This document shows positions 5,560-7,089 of a DNA stretch of 7,089 nt, one piece after another. How positions within the stretch are numbered: the first letter of the stretch is position 1; every line of letters begins with the position of its first letter. The translations under genes and the position numbers were made by a program. Location: the NCBI GenBank assembly GCA_016765265.1, contig JAESQG010000390.1:1-7089 (forward strand). Reading direction: 5' to 3'. The stretch is from Pseudomonadales bacterium. GTDB taxonomy: Bacteria > Pseudomonadota > Gammaproteobacteria > Pseudomonadales > DC-out160. The notes under the pieces were generated by a model that saw nothing but the letters and a program-made list of their open reading frames with translations, made no database searches and was not told the DNA's origin.

Positions 5560-6324
5560 CTAGAAGTCCAAAGGCAATCCAAGATGCTGACTGAAACACT
5601 CATCCCGATGCTCTATCACAATAGGATCATAGCTACCAATAGACCAAGCCAATATGGCCCAGGTTTGTCTTAGTCCATCAGGCATTGGGTTTTGTTCGGT
5701 AGGTAGTGGTTCTAGCATATTGGAGAAATAAGACCAGTATACGTCGGCGGCAGTAAATTGTGTTCCCACCAGGTAATCTGAGCCCGATGCTTTTTGAGAT
5801 GTGATGATCGCCGCCAAATCTGCCAGAAAACCTTCTACTTTTTCTTTCGTCAAATTAATGGTCTCAGGATTATACTGATAGTCTTTGTACATCGGATTTT
5901 TTTGTGTCCCTTCTGCACCGTGTGTTTGATAGGCGACATTTAGCATAAGATGTCGCGCATTCCAGGCTAGCCCGCCCTCCCCGGCGATCTCATTAATAAG
6001 ACCGATCATCTGGATTCTTTGGCTACGGTCTGCGGGTATAAGAGAAGGACCTGAACCCAGCCTTTCCGCCAGGTCAAGTATTTCTAGCCAGCGTACCCGT
6101 GGAGCCTCATCTTCATGAAGCGCAATTGGCGCATTTCTATGGCGAGTCCACTCTAGCAAATCCAAATTGCGACCACCCCCTTTTTGTTCCACGGGAATAA
6201 AGTCAACATTATGTAGGCGAAATAAGGCTTTTGCCGCCTCACTCCAGGGACCAGGCACACTTCTGGTTAAAACTAATCGTAGTCCCGGTTTGTTTTTCGC
6301 GGCATCAACACTAAGATATTCCAT
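5560..6324 (-). CDS. Glutathione S-transferase-fold protein, atypical G-site
   Basis: 254 aa, with AAGGAAG (6334-6340) 9 bases before the ATG. It is cytoplasmic, with no signal peptide. Residues 15-92 fit the thioredoxin-like N-domain: LRLVLTRSVPGPWSEAAKAL (strand-helix), then NAPIAL with the expected cis-Pro67. At the usual glutathione gamma-Glu binding pair (Glu/Gln-Ser/Thr after the cis-Pro), this protein has DEAPRV instead. Residues 100-240 fit the all-helical C-domain, with YLVGTQFTAADVYWSYF holding the T191-x-x-D194 capping box typical of GSTs. Ser22 or Ser28 near the N-terminus might act in catalysis. There is no CxxC or obvious catalytic Cys, so glutaredoxin-like chemistry is unlikely. 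The substrate is unknown; a GST-fold protein not using glutathione is plausible. It lies 99 bp downstream of the apbE-like gene on the same strand and may be cotranscribed. Confidence 0.8.
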   Translation of the reverse strand: MEYLSVDAAKNKPGLRLVLTRSVPGPWSEAAKALFRLHNVDFIPVEQKGGGRNLDLLEWTRHRNAPIALHEDEAPRVRWLEILDLAERLGSGPSLIPADRSQRIQMIGLINEIAGEGGLAWNARHLMLNVAYQTHGAEGTQKNPMYKDYQYNPETINLTKEKVEGFLADLAAIITSQKASGSDYLVGTQFTAADVYWSYFSNMLEPLPTEQNPMPDGLRQTWAILAWSIGSYDPIVIEHRDECFSQHLGLPLDF

Positions 6325-6378
6325 GAACTATCACTTCCTTTTTCCATTAAGATTAGGCTGGGAACAGTATGCCATAGA

Positions 6379-6414
6379 TCTTTCACTATTCCAGGCAGAG
6401 TTCATAGCGAAAGA
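6379..6414 (-). repeat. Intercistronic hairpin between apbE-like and GST-like genes
   Basis: Arms 6379-6389 and 6404-6414 pair over 11 bp in the minus-strand RNA, with one G-U wobble and a 14-base loop. On the plus strand the same position is an A-C mismatch, so the structure fits better in the minus-strand transcript. No T-run follows, so it is not a standard intrinsic terminator. It could be a processing or stability element, or a partial terminator separating apbE from the GST-like gene. Confidence 0.4.
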
Positions 6415-6423
6415 ATTGATTTA

Positions 6424-7089
6424 TTATCGCCACAAATATTCAACCCCTAAATCGTCTAACCAAGCAATACCTTCTTTTTCCATTAACATGGCGATAGTGC
6501 ATGCCGAGCCTGCGGTAACACACTGCTCAGCCTTTACCGTAACAGTTGATATGCCGGAGACCGGCCAGCCCGTTTTCGGCGACAGTATGTGACAATATCG
6601 TTTGCCATTAATTTCGATAAATCGCTCGTAGTTGCCACTTGTGGCTATCGCCTCATTATGTACTTGCATTGACCCCATTGGTTTTTTTGGATTTTGAGGG
6701 TCACGAATATGAATTTGCCATGGTTTTCCGTCAGGGTGTGGGCCTATGGCCTTTATATCTCCTCCCAAATTCACTAGGCCATAGCGCGCACCTAGATGGG
6801 AGCAAACATTGGCAGCACTATCGGCGGCATATTCTTTTACTATACCGCCAAAATCGATTTCCATATTGGGTTTGTTAAAGGACAGTAGGTTGCCATCAAC
6901 ACTAACAGATGCCCAACCGATATTTTCTAAGGCCTGATCGATTTCTGCAGCTGAAGGAAGCTTCTGTGTCGAGTTATCTTTGTTAAAGTTCCAAATCTTA
7001 TGCAATGCACCCGCAGTGATATCAAATAATCCGTGGCTTTGTTCATAGCATGTATCAGCATAATGGAGCAGAGAAATAAACTCATCATC
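6424..7089 (-). CDS. apbE: FAD:protein FMN transferase (ApbE family), 5'-partial
   Basis: The frame is open to the right edge, so the TTG-initiated ORF at 7005 is internal. There are 221 C-terminal residues of a family usually about 330-350 aa, ending in tandem stops (TAA TAA). The family attaches FMN from FAD by a phosphoester bond to Thr/Ser of targets such as NqrB/NqrC and RnfG-type subunits, usually in the periplasm. Seen, numbered from the window end: GLFDITAGAL (20-29), DFGGIVKEYAAD (79-90), LVNLGGDIKAIG, the SGNYERF strand near 151-157, and HILSPKTGWPVS near 167. The Mg-binding segment, usually like A-D-A-x-x-T, reads AGSACT (193-198). The Thr remains but the Asp is Gly, as may occur in a subset of the family. 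The signal peptide region is off-window. No flavinylation target motif was seen in the neighbours. Confidence 0.9.
   Translation of the reverse strand, partial: DDEFISLLHYADTCYEQSHGLFDITAGALHKIWNFNKDNSTQKLPSAAEIDQALENIGWASVSVDGNLLSFNKPNMEIDFGGIVKEYAADSAANVCSHLGARYGLVNLGGDIKAIGPHPDGKPWQIHIRDPQNPKKPMGSMQVHNEAIATSGNYERFIEINGKRYCHILSPKTGWPVSGISTVTVKAEQCVTAGSACTIAMLMEKEGIAWLDDLGVEYLWR

Noticed and set aside
6331..6405. 24-codon minus-strand ORF between apbE-like and GST-like genes
   Set aside because: Very short, no ribosome binding site, and its codons overlap the intercistronic hairpin; likely chance.
7003..7005. TTG at 7005 as the start of the ApbE protein
   Set aside because: The upstream frame is open to the window edge and encodes the conserved LFDITAGAL segment, so the gene is simply cut by the window.

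Overview
The window looks like chromosomal DNA of a Gram-negative, probably marine, gammaproteobacterium. The reasons are moderate G+C, ordinary AGGA-type ribosome binding sites, Sec and lipoprotein signal peptides, an ApbE flavin transferase and bacterial spondin-domain proteins. The genus cannot be named from the sequence. No RNA genes, CRISPR array, insertion sequence or integrase were seen.

Layout. (1) 1-2538 (+): the C-terminal 845 residues of a large haem oxygenase of the animal-peroxidase superfamily. It is closest in motifs to plant alpha-dioxygenase (fatty-acid 2-hydroperoxide forming), and its N-terminus lies off the left edge. (2) 2562-3566 (-): a lipoprotein with a chitobiase-type accessory domain (CHB_HEX_C-like) and an unrecognised C-terminal part, converging on the dioxygenase gene. 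(3) 3567-3997: a 431-bp divergent intergenic region. It holds a possible 56-codon ORF, three perfect GTTAAC- or TAGCTA-centred palindromes and a 2.5-copy 11-bp direct repeat resembling a Pho box. (4) 3998-5418 (+): two tandem spondin_N (F-spondin/mindin FS-like) proteins 11 bp apart, the first secreted and the second a lipoprotein. (5) 5444-5494: a long hairpin, probably a bidirectional terminator. (6) 5560-6324 (-): a GST-fold protein with an atypical glutathione site. (7) 6424-7089 (-): the C-terminal two-thirds of an ApbE FAD:protein FMN transferase, with its start off the right edge.

Four of the six main gene products are probably outside the cytoplasm: the cysteine-paired dioxygenase, the two spondin proteins and the CHB_HEX-like lipoprotein. 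ApbE proteins are often periplasmic too, but its N-terminus is not visible. The least described element is the pairing of an enlarged, disulfide-rich alpha-dioxygenase homologue with tandem spondin proteins. That these work together (for example lipid-peroxide chemistry at the cell surface with calcium-dependent adhesion) is only a hypothesis from proximity. The genes lie in several transcription units and orientations.
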